Notes: generated by a model from the sequence alone, not told the origin. Numbered from the stretch's first letter, positions 15,671-23,195 are shown. The stretch: 64,000 bases of DNA from Bog-473 sp963755375 (GCA_963755375.1 CAVWKG010000016.1:1984001-2048000); one strand, 5' to 3'. Numbers and translations: made by a program.

Positions 15671-15691
15671 TTACCGTAAGTTTTAACTTAC
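15669..15691. promoter_or_regulatory. ArsR operator, GTAAGTT-TT-AACTTAC
   Basis: Plus strand 15676-15691 is a perfect palindrome with 7-base arms and a 2-base spacer (GTAAGTTTTAACTTAC). A further half site (ACTTAC) at 15669-15674 forms a second overlapping palindrome, ACTTAC-C-GTAAGT. The site abuts and includes the GTG start of the ArsR gene, as expected for autoregulation. Confidence 0.7.
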
Positions 15692-15770
15692 CCTCCTGGC
15701 CCAGTCAAGGGCCGACATCGCGTCCTTCCAGATTGCGGCGACGTGAGCGCTGCCAGCCCATGCAGCTCAG

Positions 15771-16184
15771 CTATTTGAGCAATTTGAGCTGCGTTCCGGA
15801 TTCCGACGTCGTGCGCATGAACAAACGGCGGAGCAATCGCAGCCAGGAGCGGCCACGTGGAGGGGACGCAGCGCGGGGGTCGCGAGGCGAATCCGGAATG
15901 GCCTCCGTCATCCCGTGGGCCAGGGTCGAAATGACGCCTGCGGCGTCCCTGGCAGGTAACCGAAAGGTCCCGGTGCAGACGTCGCCCTGCCAGAGCGAGA
16001 TGACGATGGTCGAATCGAACGGGTGCGTCGAGATCCCCATCCTGCGAACGGGCCCACGGGTGTCAGAGAACCACACGCGTTCACCGTAAAGATGCCCCTC
16101 CACGAGCACGGATGGATTATCGCACCGTGATCGCTCTTCGGCCACCGGTTTTTCGGCAGGCGCCGGCTCCGATCCAAGCCGCAA
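15771..16184 (-). CDS. Hypothetical protein, 137 residues
   Basis: A soluble-looking protein. The central part (DSTIVISLWQGDVCTGTFRL followed by PARDAAGVISTLAHGMTEAI) reads as two beta strands and a helix. It resembles small conserved actinobacterial proteins of unknown function in which a sequence-neutral beta sheet precedes an L-A-x-G-M helix. The tail is basic (RGRSWLRLLRRLFMRTT) and may bind membrane or nucleic acid. No catalytic motif is seen. It is flanked by the ArsR gene (100-base gap with the operator) and by the Clp-N gene. Confidence 0.55.
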   Translation of the reverse strand: MRLGSEPAPAEKPVAEERSRCDNPSVLVEGHLYGERVWFSDTRGPVRRMGISTHPFDSTIVISLWQGDVCTGTFRLPARDAAGVISTLAHGMTEAIPDSPRDPRAASPPRGRSWLRLLRRLFMRTTSESGTQLKLLK

Positions 16185-16220
16185 CCCGAAGAGACGTGCG
16201 GCGGATGACGTAGCTAGCTG

Positions 16221-16898
16221 CTACCTCGGGCTCGGGCCTTCGTTCTTGAACATGTGCAGAGTGGTCCCGCATCGAACGCAGTACACGACATCGATCGACA
16301 CGGGTTCGGCGTCTCCGCTGTCGGGGTGAAGAGCCATCGTACGAATTTGCGCCACCTCGCTGAGGCTCTCACGGCATCGTGGGCAGCACGGCTCCAGCGA
16401 AAGCGGGGGGTGACTCGCGGTGGACCCAGGTTCATCCGTTCGCCCGCCACGCTGAGCTCCTTGTCCACCCGACATGAGCTTGACGACTTCTTGACGCACG
16501 CGCCCGAGGTCGGCTCCGAGGCTCACCAGCACGGTCGCGGCCACGCCCTCGCCCTCGCGCACGAGACCGAGGAGGATGTGCTCGGTGCCGATGTAGCTGT
16601 GGTTCAGTTGCAGAGCCTCGCGGAGAGAGAGCTCGAGCACTTTCTTGGCCCGTGGGGTGAAAGGAGGAGAGCTACTCGGCGCGGTCCCAGCCATCCCGAT
16701 CGTCTCCTCGACCTTCCCGCGCACGGCCTCGAGGGAGATCCCGAGCGACTGGAGCGCCTGAGCCCCGACTCCATGGCCCTCGCGGATCAGCCCGAGAAGG
16801 ATGTGCTCGGTGCCGATGAACGAGTGATTGAGCAGGCGCGCTTCGTCCTGCGCGTACGTCAGCACTCTCCGCGCCCGGTCGGTGAAACGTTCGAACAC
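16221..16898 (-). CDS. Stand-alone Clp N-domain protein with C-terminal zinc ribbon
   Basis: A 225-residue protein. Two Clp repeat motifs match the N-terminal domain of ClpC: residues 1-65 (MFERFTDRARRVLTYAQDEA, NHSFIGTEHILLGL) and 78-143 (FTPRAKKVLELSLREALQLN, NHSYIGTEHILLGL). No AAA+ module follows. Instead a linker leads to four cysteines, C172PRC175 and C207VRC210, that look like a zinc ribbon. ClpC N-domains bind adaptors, phospho-arginine and substrates, so this may be a substrate adaptor or a competitor for ClpCP; that is inference. Length rules out a truncated ClpC, because the zinc ribbon replaces the ATPase. Confidence 0.85.
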   Translation of the reverse strand: MFERFTDRARRVLTYAQDEARLLNHSFIGTEHILLGLIREGHGVGAQALQSLGISLEAVRGKVEETIGMAGTAPSSSPPFTPRAKKVLELSLREALQLNHSYIGTEHILLGLVREGEGVAATVLVSLGADLGRVRQEVVKLMSGGQGAQRGGRTDEPGSTASHPPLSLEPCCPRCRESLSEVAQIRTMALHPDSGDAEPVSIDVVYCVRCGTTLHMFKNEGPSPR

Positions 16899-16965
16899 TC
16901 TCCAAGGATACCGCTCGACGCGCTCTCGGCCTACGGGCTTCAGCAGGCATCGCGGGAAGTCGACC

Positions 16966-18123
16966 TTACCGAGGGGCGCGCGGCATGCCCAGCCCGATCA
17001 TGGCGATGATGTCCCGCTGGACCTCATTCGTCCCACCTCCGAAAGTGAAGATCGTCTGACCCCGCGCCTGTTGCTCGAGTCGGCCTCGCAGGACCGCCCC
17101 CGGCGAACCCTCGACCAGATATCCCGCTTGACCGACTACTTCGAGCAGCAGTCGATACACCTCGAGTGCGAGCTCAGTTCCGTACACCTTGGTGGCTGAG
17201 GCGTCGGCTGGGTTCAATCCCTTGTCGGAACCCCACGCCACCTTCCAGTTCAACAGCTTCAGCACTTCGACCTTTGCCCGCACTCTGGCCAGGCTGATCT
17301 GGACCCACTCATGATCGATCACAGCGCGTCCATCCTCGAGTCGGTGTCCCTGCGCCCATCGGCGCACCTCGGTGAGACTCCTCAACAAACCCGAGGCCGG
17401 GCAGATCGCCACCCGTTCGTGATTGAGCTGGTTGGTGATCAGCTTCCAACCCTGATTCTCCGCCCCGACGAGATTTGCCGCCGGCACCCGGACATCCTCG
17501 TAGAAGGTTGAGCTCGTGATGTCGCCGACGATGGTGGCCAATGGGGCCCAGTGAAACCCCGGGGAATCGACGGGCACGATGAAGACCGAGAGACCCTTGT
17601 GCTTCGGGACATCGGGGTCGGTCCGGGCGGCCAGCCAGACGTAGTCGGCGTACTGGATCGCGCTGGTGTAGATCTTCTGCCCGTTGATGACGTATTCGTC
17701 TCCGTCGCGCACAGCCCGTGTCTTCAGTGAGGCCAAGTCTGTGCCCGCGGAGGGCTCGGTGTAGCCGATGGAGAAATGGACTTCCCCCCTGAGAATCCCC
17801 GGGAGGAGCCGCTGCTTCTGCTCGTCGGTCCCGAGGGTCATCAGAGTCGGACCAACGCTGTTCAGGGTCAGGAGCGGGAGAGGCACGCCAGCCCAGTGGG
17901 ATTCTTCAACGAAGATCATCTGTTCGATCGCCCCCCGGGCTTGGCCGCCGTACTCGAGCGGCCACCCGAGGCCCAACCAGCCGTCGTGGCCCATCCGGCG
18001 GATGTACCGGGTGTAGGTCGGCTCGTCCAAGTCGGAGCCCTCGATGTCGACGACGAGCCCTTCGAAGTACGCGCGGAGCCGAGCCTGCAGATCCTGTTGT
18101 TCTTCAGTGAGCTCCAGGTACAC
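16966..18123 (-). CDS. Acyl-CoA dehydrogenase
   Basis: A 385-residue acyl-CoA dehydrogenase from the GTG at 18123 (VYLELTEEQQDLQARLRAYF), preceded by GGAGG 4 bases away; the frame continues to 18255 but adds low-complexity sequence. It shows IGYTEPSAGTDLASLKTRAV for the FAD/substrate region and IFTFGGGTNEVQRDIIAMIG at the C-terminus. In the YEGT position it has FGGGT, so the catalytic base is not the short-chain type; such proteins often act on sterol side chains or other bulky CoA esters as part of heteromers. The substrate is unknown. Confidence 0.9.
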   Translation of the reverse strand: MYLELTEEQQDLQARLRAYFEGLVVDIEGSDLDEPTYTRYIRRMGHDGWLGLGWPLEYGGQARGAIEQMIFVEESHWAGVPLPLLTLNSVGPTLMTLGTDEQKQRLLPGILRGEVHFSIGYTEPSAGTDLASLKTRAVRDGDEYVINGQKIYTSAIQYADYVWLAARTDPDVPKHKGLSVFIVPVDSPGFHWAPLATIVGDITSSTFYEDVRVPAANLVGAENQGWKLITNQLNHERVAICPASGLLRSLTEVRRWAQGHRLEDGRAVIDHEWVQISLARVRAKVEVLKLLNWKVAWGSDKGLNPADASATKVYGTELALEVYRLLLEVVGQAGYLVEGSPGAVLRGRLEQQARGQTIFTFGGGTNEVQRDIIAMIGLGMPRAPR

Positions 18124-18193
18124 GTGGCCTCCGTCTGCGATCTGTCGTCCCTCAGGAGAGCAGTATCGCGAGGAAGAGCCCCCGGCCGCCTGA

Positions 18194-18496
18194 TTACGCC
18201 ATGAACCCGTGGGACCCGACCACGGTGGCGTCAACCGGGATCGGTCCCTCGGCACAGCGCTCGCCGATCCCGTCCTGGAACGCAGCGAAGGCCGGGGACG
18301 ACGTCAGCGGGTTCACCTCGCCGTCGAGGACTGCCACGTGCAGAAAGCTCACGCCGTCGTCGAGACGGAAGGCGGCGTAGCGGAGCCCGGCGGGATCCCC
18401 GCCAGCCAGCTCGGCGAACACGTCCCGGATCAGCCTCTCGTTCTCGTCGGCCTGCTCGGGCTTCGTGCGGTAACGGATCACCTTCGTCGTTGCCAT
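18194..18496 (-). CDS. Small dimeric alpha/beta-barrel protein (ABM-like)
   Basis: A 100-residue protein from ATG 18496: MATTKVIRYRTKPEQADENE. The pattern of a strand, a long helix (ENERLIRDVFAELA), the strand RYAAFRLDDG, the strand SFLHVAVL, a short helix (AFAAFQDGIGERC) and a final strand is that of the antibiotic-biosynthesis-monooxygenase-like ferredoxin fold. No cofactor residues are evident. It follows the 133-residue gene by 23 bases, as the last gene of an ArsR-SRPBCC-led group. Confidence 0.7.
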   Translation of the reverse strand: MATTKVIRYRTKPEQADENERLIRDVFAELAGGDPAGLRYAAFRLDDGVSFLHVAVLDGEVNPLTSSPAFAAFQDGIGERCAEGPIPVDATVVGSHGFMA

Positions 18497-18519
18497 TGTC
18501 CTGCTCCTCTTCTTCGTGA

Positions 18520-18921
18520 TCAGATGGCGCGCATGGCGTTGTTGCGCGCTTCGTGCGTCAGCTCGGCCAGGCCCAGGACCTCGAGGAGCGGGGGCAGGTA
18601 CATCCCGAAGCGGCCCCGGTAACCCTTGCGCTGGCCGTACCAGCCGCCGATCGGGTTGTCGGCAGAGCGTCCCCACGCCTCCACCGTCCCCTCGGCCGCC
18701 GGCTTCTTCTCGTCGGCTACCCCGAGCGGCACCCAGTCGCCCTGCTCCGACAGCCAGCGGTGCAGGTCCTCGATCGCCCGCAGGTCGTAGGTGAGCTTCG
18801 TCGAGCCCACCTGGCACACCAGCACCGCCGGCTCCGAGTCCTCATCCCGGAACATCGTGTACTCCGAGCTTCCCGGAGGGGTCGTCAGCACCCACGGGTC
18901 GTCCTTGGTCCCTGTCGCCAT
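18520..18921 (-). CDS. Conserved hypothetical protein
   Basis: A 133-residue protein, MATGTKDDPWVLTTPPGSSE at the N-terminus, with the strand-rich segment AVLVCQVGSTKLTYDLRAIE, a WLSEQGDWVPLG turn and GGWYGQRKGYRGRFGMYLPP before a C-terminal helix. I recognise it only as a type often found beside SRPBCC and ArsR genes in actinobacteria; the function is unknown. It starts 3 bases after the SRPBCC stop, so it is in the ArsR-SRPBCC operon. Confidence 0.7.
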   Translation of the reverse strand: MATGTKDDPWVLTTPPGSSEYTMFRDEDSEPAVLVCQVGSTKLTYDLRAIEDLHRWLSEQGDWVPLGVADEKKPAAEGTVEAWGRSADNPIGGWYGQRKGYRGRFGMYLPPLLEVLGLAELTHEARNNAMRAI

Positions 18922-18924
18922 CAG

Positions 18925-19368
18925 TCAACTCCCTTCGCCAGCCGCCGCCGCAAAGTGCGGCAGCAGTGCATCCCATCCGGCGCGGTTCTGGTCCCGCCAG
19001 GCGTTCGCCGCGTCGCCCAGGGCCTCCCACCCGCTGTGCTCGATCTCAACGCGCGTGCGGGCGTCCCCTTCTCCGACGAAGGTGATCTCGACCTCGGTCG
19101 CCGCGCCACGATCCCGGCCCAGATGCCACAGGTAAGCCAGGCGCCGGGGCGGCTCCCAGACGGTGACCTCGCCCCACTCGTGCCGCACACCGGCCGATGT
19201 GCGCTCGTAGATCCGCCCGCCCTCGCCGCTCTCGAGGACGACCGCTTCGGGGTTCCCGCTCACCGTGTGATCGCGCGGCCACCAGGTCGCGATCTTCGAC
19301 GTCCAGACCGTGAAGGCATGCTGGGGCGGGCAGTCGACGTCGAAGGTGATGCGCAAAGGAGCGGTCAC
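18925..19368 (-). CDS. SRPBCC (AHSA1-like) domain protein
   Basis: A 147-residue protein starting at GTG 19368, which overlaps the ArsR stop as GTGA. LRITFDVDCPPQHAFTVWTS, TWWPRDHTVSG, GGRIYERTSAG and WEPPRRLAYLWHLGRD follow the AHSA1 START-like fold with the WWP..H loop common in partners of this ArsR type. It would hold a hydrophobic ligand in a deep pocket; the ligand is unknown. The C-terminal helix (NAWRDQNRAGWDALLPHFAA) is complete. Confidence 0.88.
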   Translation of the reverse strand: MTAPLRITFDVDCPPQHAFTVWTSKIATWWPRDHTVSGNPEAVVLESGEGGRIYERTSAGVRHEWGEVTVWEPPRRLAYLWHLGRDRGAATEVEITFVGEGDARTRVEIEHSGWEALGDAANAWRDQNRAGWDALLPHFAAAAGEGS

Positions 19369-19685
19369 GGCGGTGTGGTGTTCTCGGCCACCAACCGGAA
19401 CCGGGCGGCCGCGTCGCCCCACACGCCCTCGAGGTAGTCCTGGACGGCCCGCATTCCACCGTCCTGCAGGTGGTAGATCCGGCGGTTCCCGTCCGCGCGC
19501 TCGGCCACCATTCCCGCGTCCTTCAGCAGGCGTAGGTGGCGCGAGACCGCGGGGCGGCTGATGGGCAGCACCGCGGCGATCTCGTGGACAGGCTTGTCAC
19601 CCTCGCTCAGGAGGCGCAGGATCTCCCGGCGCGTCGGATCGCCCAGGGCGTCGAACGGGTCACCGACGGCGTCCATGTCCGGCAT
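19365..19685 (-). CDS. ArsR family transcriptional regulator
   Basis: A 106-residue winged-helix protein: LGDPTRREILRLLSEGDKPV, recognition helix ISRPAVSRHLRLLKDAGMVA, wing DGNRRIYHLQDGG. It lacks the Cys metal box. ATG at 19685. It overlaps the SRPBCC gene by 4 bases. Upstream is a set of GGTAAC/GTTACC repeats unlike the operator of the 15.3-kb ArsR, so the two regulators probably have separate targets. Confidence 0.9.
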   Translation of the reverse strand: MPDMDAVGDPFDALGDPTRREILRLLSEGDKPVHEIAAVLPISRPAVSRHLRLLKDAGMVAERADGNRRIYHLQDGGMRAVQDYLEGVWGDAAARFRLVAENTTPP

Positions 19686-19705
19686 GGGCTCAGGGACGAC
19701 CTGCG

Positions 19706-19740
19706 GGTAACACTTTCGTTACCGTAACAGAATGGTTACC
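19706..19740. promoter_or_regulatory. ArsR operator with GGTAAC/GTTACC repeats
   Basis: Plus strand: GGTAAC (19706-19711), GTTACC (19718-19723), GTAAC (19724-19728) and GGTTACC (19734-19740). These give two inverted pairs with 6-base and 5-base spacing and the central palindrome GTTAC-C-GTAAC. They lie 21-55 bases upstream of the ArsR start at 19685 and are the likely autoregulatory operator and promoter. Confidence 0.6.
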
Positions 19741-19788
19741 AACAGGGCAAATGCCCGCCCGTCACGACGGCGAGGCCGCCGGTTTGGC

Positions 19789-20199
19789 TCAGGCTGCGAG
19801 GAGCGTCCTGGAGGCGATCGTCTGGTGCACCTTCGCGGCCACCGACGGGGCGGCCTCGATGATCCGGCGGAACTCGCTCGCCGAGCCGGCGTAGATCTCG
19901 GCATCGGTCACTGCGGTCACGGTGGCATTGCGCCGGCCGGAGCCGTGCGGTTGCAGCAGTGCCATCTCGCCCACCAGGTCACCCCGGCCGATGGTGGCGA
20001 TGCTCCGCCCACCCTGGGTCACTTCGGCCATGCCGTCGACCATGATCATGAACTCGTTGCCGATGGCGCCCTCCCGCACGAGAACCCGCCCCGCCTTGAC
20101 CTTCAGCCTGGTCAGCTGCTGCGCGATGACAGTCAGCTCGGACCGGCTGGCCTCCGAAAACAGGTCCAACTCCCTCAGATCATCCTTGAGCAGGCGCAT
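19789..20199 (-). CDS. Cyclic nucleotide-binding domain protein
   Basis: A 136-residue protein from ATG 20199 (MRLLKDDLRELDLFSEASRS), chosen for the GGAAGGAGT ribosome binding site 5 bases upstream. It is a single cNMP-binding fold: GRVLVREGAIGNEFMIMVDG, then the phosphate-binding cassette GDLVGEMALLQPHGSGRRNATV, where G-E-M-A-L and the Arg in GRRNA fit the cAMP pocket. There is no DNA-binding helix-turn-helix, so it is not a CRP regulator. It may sense cAMP and act by protein contact. Confidence 0.85.
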   Translation of the reverse strand: MRLLKDDLRELDLFSEASRSELTVIAQQLTRLKVKAGRVLVREGAIGNEFMIMVDGMAEVTQGGRSIATIGRGDLVGEMALLQPHGSGRRNATVTAVTDAEIYAGSASEFRRIIEAAPSVAAKVHQTIASRTLLAA

Positions 20200-20308
20200 T
20201 GGTACTCCTTCCGTCCTCGCTCTTCCCGCGGTCAGCGTGACGCTGGGTGGACAATCTGTCAAGCAGCTTGGGAAGATTCCTACTATCTCTCCTACAGATT
20301 AGCGGGAG

Positions 20309-20746
20309 TCACCCCTCGACCCAGCGGTAGCGGGTCCATCCGGCCATTGGCCGGGCGCCGAGGCGCTGGTAGAAATCCATGGCGGGAACGTTCCACTCGA
20401 GCACCTCCCACTCCAGTCGGCCGTCGGTCTCCTGGCGCAGCCGGGTGAGGAGCTCGCTGGCGTGGCCCTGCCGGCGGTGCTCGGGCCGGACGTAGATGTC
20501 CTCGAGCCAGATCCCGGTCTTGCCCAGGAAGGTCGAGAACGTCCTGTACCACAGCGCATGCCCGACGAGCCCTCCGCCGCCGTCGTCGACGACCCAGTCG
20601 TGGGCGACGGCCTCGGGCCCGAAGAGGGTACGGGCGAGGTCGTCCTCGGTGATCGACACGTGCTCCGAGAGGTTCTCGAACTCGGCCAGCTCGCGGATCA
20701 TCGCCACCAGCTCCGGAACGTCCGCCTCGACCGCCGGACGGATCAC
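20309..20746 (-). CDS. GNAT family N-acetyltransferase
   Basis: A 145-residue GNAT protein. The GTG start at 20746 overlaps the leuA stop (GTGA), and VIRPAVEADVPELVAMIREL is a typical beta1-alpha1. The acetyl-CoA site is DIYVRPEHRRQGHASELLTR (RRQGHA matches Q/RxxGxA), followed by EWNVPAMDFYQRLGARPMAG. This pattern, with the ALWYRTFSTFLGKTGIWLED strand, matches the diamine acetyltransferase-like subgroup. It is translationally coupled to leuA; a metabolic link is not evident. Confidence 0.88.
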   Translation of the reverse strand: MIRPAVEADVPELVAMIRELAEFENLSEHVSITEDDLARTLFGPEAVAHDWVVDDGGGGLVGHALWYRTFSTFLGKTGIWLEDIYVRPEHRRQGHASELLTRLRQETDGRLEWEVLEWNVPAMDFYQRLGARPMAGWTRYRWVEG

Positions 20747-22479
20747 CCCCCGCGGGCCCGATTCGCCGCGGAGATCACGGCGCCGAGCGAGGCGTCGAGG
20801 ATGGACGAGTCGCGGCCCACACCCCACCAGGTCGACCCGTCGGCTCCGGCGCACTCCACGTACGCCACCGCCGACGCGCCCGAACCCTCGGTGAGCGCGT
20901 GCTCGGAGTAGTCCTTCACCTCCAGCACAATACCGAGGTCGGCCTTCAGGGCGGTCACCAGTGCGTCGATCGGTCCGTTGCCCTGGCCCGTCACCGTCTG
21001 GTGCTGGCCGTCGACCAGCAGCTGCGCCGTGACGCTGGTCTGGCCGCTCCCGGTCGAGACCTCGCTGGTGATCAGCCGCAGCCCTGCGTCCTCGGGCAGG
21101 TAGATGTCCTCGAAGACGTCGCGCATCTTCCCCGAGGGGATGACCGTGCCGCTCGCCTCGGTGATCTCCTGCACCCGCTTGGAGAACTCGACCTGCAGCC
21201 GGCGCGGCAGGTCCAGCCCGTGGTCGGTGTCCATCAGGTAGGCCACGCCGCCCTTGCCCGACTGGCTGTTGACCTGAATGATCGCCTCGTAGGTGCGCCC
21301 GGTGTGCTTCGGGTCGATGGGCAGGTAGGGCACCTCCCACTCGTCGTAGTGGTCCCCGACCGCCGCCATGCCCTTCTTGATGGCGTCCTGGTGCGAGCCC
21401 GAGAAGGCGGTGTACACCAGGTCCCCCGCGTAGGGGTGGCGCGGGTGGACCGGCAACCGGGTGGCGAACTCGGCCACGCGGCGGACCTTCTCGATGTCGC
21501 CGAAGTCCAGCGCGGGGTCGATGCCCTGCGAGAACAGGTTCATGGCCAGCGTCACGACGTCGACGTTGCCGGTGCGCTCGCCGTTGCCGAAGAGCGTGCC
21601 TTCCACCCGGTCGGCGCCGGCCAGCACGGCGAGCTCGGCCGCGGCCACTGCGGTGCCACGGTCGTTGTGCGGGTGCAGGCTGAGCACGATGGAATCGCGG
21701 TCCTTGATGGTGCGGCCGAACCACTCGATCACGTCGGCGTACACGTTCGGGCTGTACATCTCGACCGTGGCCGGCAGGTTGAGGATCATCGGCGACCCGG
21801 GCGTCGGCCCGATGACGTCCATCACCGCCTCGCAGATCTCCACCGCGAACTCCGGCTCGGTCCCGGTGAAGCTCTCGGGCGAGTACTCGTACCTGACCTC
21901 GGTCCCGCTCAGCTGGGCCTCGTACTCCTTGCACTGCTCCGCCGCCTTGACCGCGATGTCGACGATGCCCGCCTTGTCGAGGCCGAACACGACGCGACGC
22001 TGCAGCTCGGACACCGAGTTGTAGAAGTGCACGATGGCACGCGGCGCGCCGGCCAGCGACTCGAAGGTGCGCGCAATGAGCTCCTGTCGGCACTGCACCA
22101 ACACCTGGATCTCGACGTCGGCCGGGATGAGATTCTCGTCGATGATCATGCGCTGGAAGTCGTAGTCGGTCTGGGATGCGGAGGGGAAGCCGACCTCGAT
22201 CTCCTTGAAGCCCACGTCGATCAGCGTCTGGAACAGCGCCAGCTTGCGCTCGGGGTCCATCGGGTCGATCAGGGCCTGGTTCCCGTCGCGCAGGTCCACG
22301 CTGGCCCAGCGCGGGGCCCGGGTGAACCGGCGGTCCGGCCAGGTGCGGTCGTGCAGGACGAGCGGCACGTGCGAGCGGTACTTCCCGAAGGGCATCGGTG
22401 AGGGATCGCAGGGCAGGGCCAGGTGACCCCGCTCCATGTCGTCACCACTCCTTCTCTTTCCCTCAGCCATGAGCTTCAT
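20743..22479 (-). CDS. leuA: 2-isopropylmalate synthase
   Basis: A 578-residue (or slightly shorter) type 2 LeuA. PRWASVDLRDGNQALIDPMD carries the DRE-TIM metal and acetyl-CoA site; LSLHPHNDRGTAVAAAELAV and NGERTGNVDVVTLAMN are catalytic-barrel motifs. The C-terminal domain (GQGNGPIDALVTALKADLGI) is the leucine-feedback regulatory domain. It catalyses the first committed step of leucine synthesis. In-frame ATGs at 22479, 22470 and 22437 are all possible; the last two have AAGGG or AAGGAG at usable distance. It is preceded by a leader peptide with three Leu codons and a terminator. The stop overlaps the GNAT gene. Confidence 0.96.
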   Translation of the reverse strand: MKLMAEGKRRSGDDMERGHLALPCDPSPMPFGKYRSHVPLVLHDRTWPDRRFTRAPRWASVDLRDGNQALIDPMDPERKLALFQTLIDVGFKEIEVGFPSASQTDYDFQRMIIDENLIPADVEIQVLVQCRQELIARTFESLAGAPRAIVHFYNSVSELQRRVVFGLDKAGIVDIAVKAAEQCKEYEAQLSGTEVRYEYSPESFTGTEPEFAVEICEAVMDVIGPTPGSPMILNLPATVEMYSPNVYADVIEWFGRTIKDRDSIVLSLHPHNDRGTAVAAAELAVLAGADRVEGTLFGNGERTGNVDVVTLAMNLFSQGIDPALDFGDIEKVRRVAEFATRLPVHPRHPYAGDLVYTAFSGSHQDAIKKGMAAVGDHYDEWEVPYLPIDPKHTGRTYEAIIQVNSQSGKGGVAYLMDTDHGLDLPRRLQVEFSKRVQEITEASGTVIPSGKMRDVFEDIYLPEDAGLRLITSEVSTGSGQTSVTAQLLVDGQHQTVTGQGNGPIDALVTALKADLGIVLEVKDYSEHALTEGSGASAVAYVECAGADGSTWWGVGRDSSILDASLGAVISAANRARGG

Positions 22480-22511
22480 CCCTTCTCTTCTTCGTTCGGC
22501 ACCGGCCCAAC

Positions 22512-22544
22512 AAAAAACCTCCTGGCCTTTCGGCGCAGGAGGTT
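22512..22544 (-). terminator. Attenuator terminator before leuA
   Basis: Minus strand AACCTCCTG (22544-22536) pairs with CAGGAGGTT (22524-22516) across an 11-base loop, and the T-run 22517-22512 overlaps and follows the stem. Perfect 9-bp stem plus T6 is a textbook intrinsic terminator. It lies between the Leu leader peptide and leuA, 33 bases before the first possible leuA start. Confidence 0.9.
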
Positions 22545-22548
22545 GCGA

Positions 22549-22570
22549 GCGAACGCGATGTGGCGTTCGC
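22549..22570 (-). promoter_or_regulatory. Leader hairpin after the leuA leader peptide
   Basis: GCGAACG (22570-22564) pairs with CGTTCGC (22555-22549). The 5' arm starts 3 bases after the leader TGA, so a terminating ribosome would mask it. The terminator begins 5 bases downstream. It is the same placement as in the leuB and ilvB leaders. Its exact role (pause or antiterminator) is inferred. Confidence 0.6.
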
Positions 22571-22572
22571 CG

Positions 22573-22614
22573 TCAGGTAAGCAGCAGGTCCGACGAGGTG
22601 GCTTTCATCTTCAC
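22573..22614 (-). CDS. leuL: Leucine leader peptide VKMKATSSDLLLT for leuA
   Basis: A 13-codon frame from GTG 22614 (or 11 codons from ATG 22608) to TGA 22573. It has three consecutive Leu codons, CTG CTG CTT, two codons before the stop. Hairpin and terminator follow, then leuA. Ribosome stalling at the Leu run when leucyl-tRNA is scarce would prevent termination. The GTG lies 7 bases after a plausible -10 box, so the transcript probably begins at or next to the start codon. Leu-codon leaders before leuA are known in Actinobacteria. Confidence 0.88.
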   Translation of the reverse strand: MKMKATSSDLLLT

Positions 22615-22621
22615 GAGTGCA

Positions 22622-22650
22622 ATTCTCCCATCGGGTGCGGCGGGCGTCAA
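22622..22650 (-). promoter_or_regulatory. Putative promoter of the leuA leader
   Basis: Minus strand TTGACG (22650-22645), 17-base spacer, GAGAAT (22627-22622). The -35 box overlaps the TGA stop codon of the VOC gene, so the leuA promoter begins inside the upstream gene. The leader GTG starts 7 bases after the -10 box, consistent with a leaderless mRNA. Confidence 0.6.
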
Positions 22651-23000
22651 GGCGTGACGGGTGAGCCGAAGCGCAGCAGGTTCCCGTCGCCGTCGGTGTG
22701 CCCCGCCTCCCACACGCCGAATCCGGGGTCGAACAGGTCGGACGTCTCGCCCACCGCGGCCGCCCGCCACTCCGCGTGCAACGCGTCGGCGTCGTCCACC
22801 GCGAGATAGGCCGTGCCCCGTTCCGCCGCCGGCCGCGGACCGGGCACCAGCTTGAAGTGGATGCGGATCCCGTCGCGGGCCGCCGTGCCGTAGCCGCCCC
22901 CGTGCACCTGCACGGCGAAGCCGAGAGCCTCATAGTGCCGCTGCATGGCGCCCATGTCCGCGGTGGGGAAGATCGGGGCGATGCTCTGCAGGGAGGCCAT
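22647..23000 (-). CDS. VOC (glyoxalase/bleomycin-resistance-like) family protein
   Basis: A 117-residue protein with the beta-alpha-beta-beta-beta repeats of the vicinal oxygen chelate superfamily: ASLQSIAPIFPTADMGAMQR, HYEALGFAVQV, then GTAYLAVDDADALHAEWRAA and FGVWEAGHTDGDGNLLRFGS. The metal-ligand positions (His, Glu) are only partly kept (H in IHFKLV, E in WEAGH), so it may be a binding protein rather than an enzyme, as in antibiotic-sequestering members. It is divergent from the small membrane-protein gene, with 24 bases between starts. Confidence 0.83.
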   Translation of the reverse strand: MASLQSIAPIFPTADMGAMQRHYEALGFAVQVHGGGYGTAARDGIRIHFKLVPGPRPAAERGTAYLAVDDADALHAEWRAAAVGETSDLFDPGFGVWEAGHTDGDGNLLRFGSPVTP

Positions 23001-23024
23001 GCCCGCTCACGCTACCGTGGTCGG

Positions 23025-23195
23025 GTGCGCCGGCTCCTCTCGACTGTGTTCCGCGCCGCCCTGGTCATCGGGGCGCTGCTGGTGGTGCGCGCCGTCCTGC
23101 TCGACCGGGCACCACGACGCGAGCTCCACCGGGGCGAGCCGGTCATCGGCAGCCTCGACACGTGGCCGGTCGTACCGCGCAAACCGCAGTCCTGA
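23025..23195 (+). CDS. Small membrane protein, 56 residues
   Basis: From GTG 23025 the frame encodes VRRLLSTVFRAALVIGALLV and continues VRAVLLDRAPRRELHRG with a short polar tail ending PRKPQS. One transmembrane helix (about residues 5-22) follows two arginines, giving cytoplasm-in N-terminal topology. No family is recognised. The TGA ends at 23195, directly against the serA stop at 23196, leaving no untranscribed gap. Too short for strong coding statistics; support comes from the clean amphipathic pattern and the snug fit between its neighbours. Confidence 0.6.
   Translation: MRRLLSTVFRAALVIGALLVVRAVLLDRAPRRELHRGEPVIGSLDTWPVVPRKPQS

Noticed and set aside
16221..16898. Truncated or decayed clpC
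   Set aside because: The two Clp-N repeats are intact and followed by an ordered zinc-ribbon-like domain, with no AAA+ remnants in any frame nearby.
20257..20262. TTGACA (minus strand) as a promoter for the cNMP-binding protein
   Set aside because: No acceptable -10 box is found 16-19 bases downstream.
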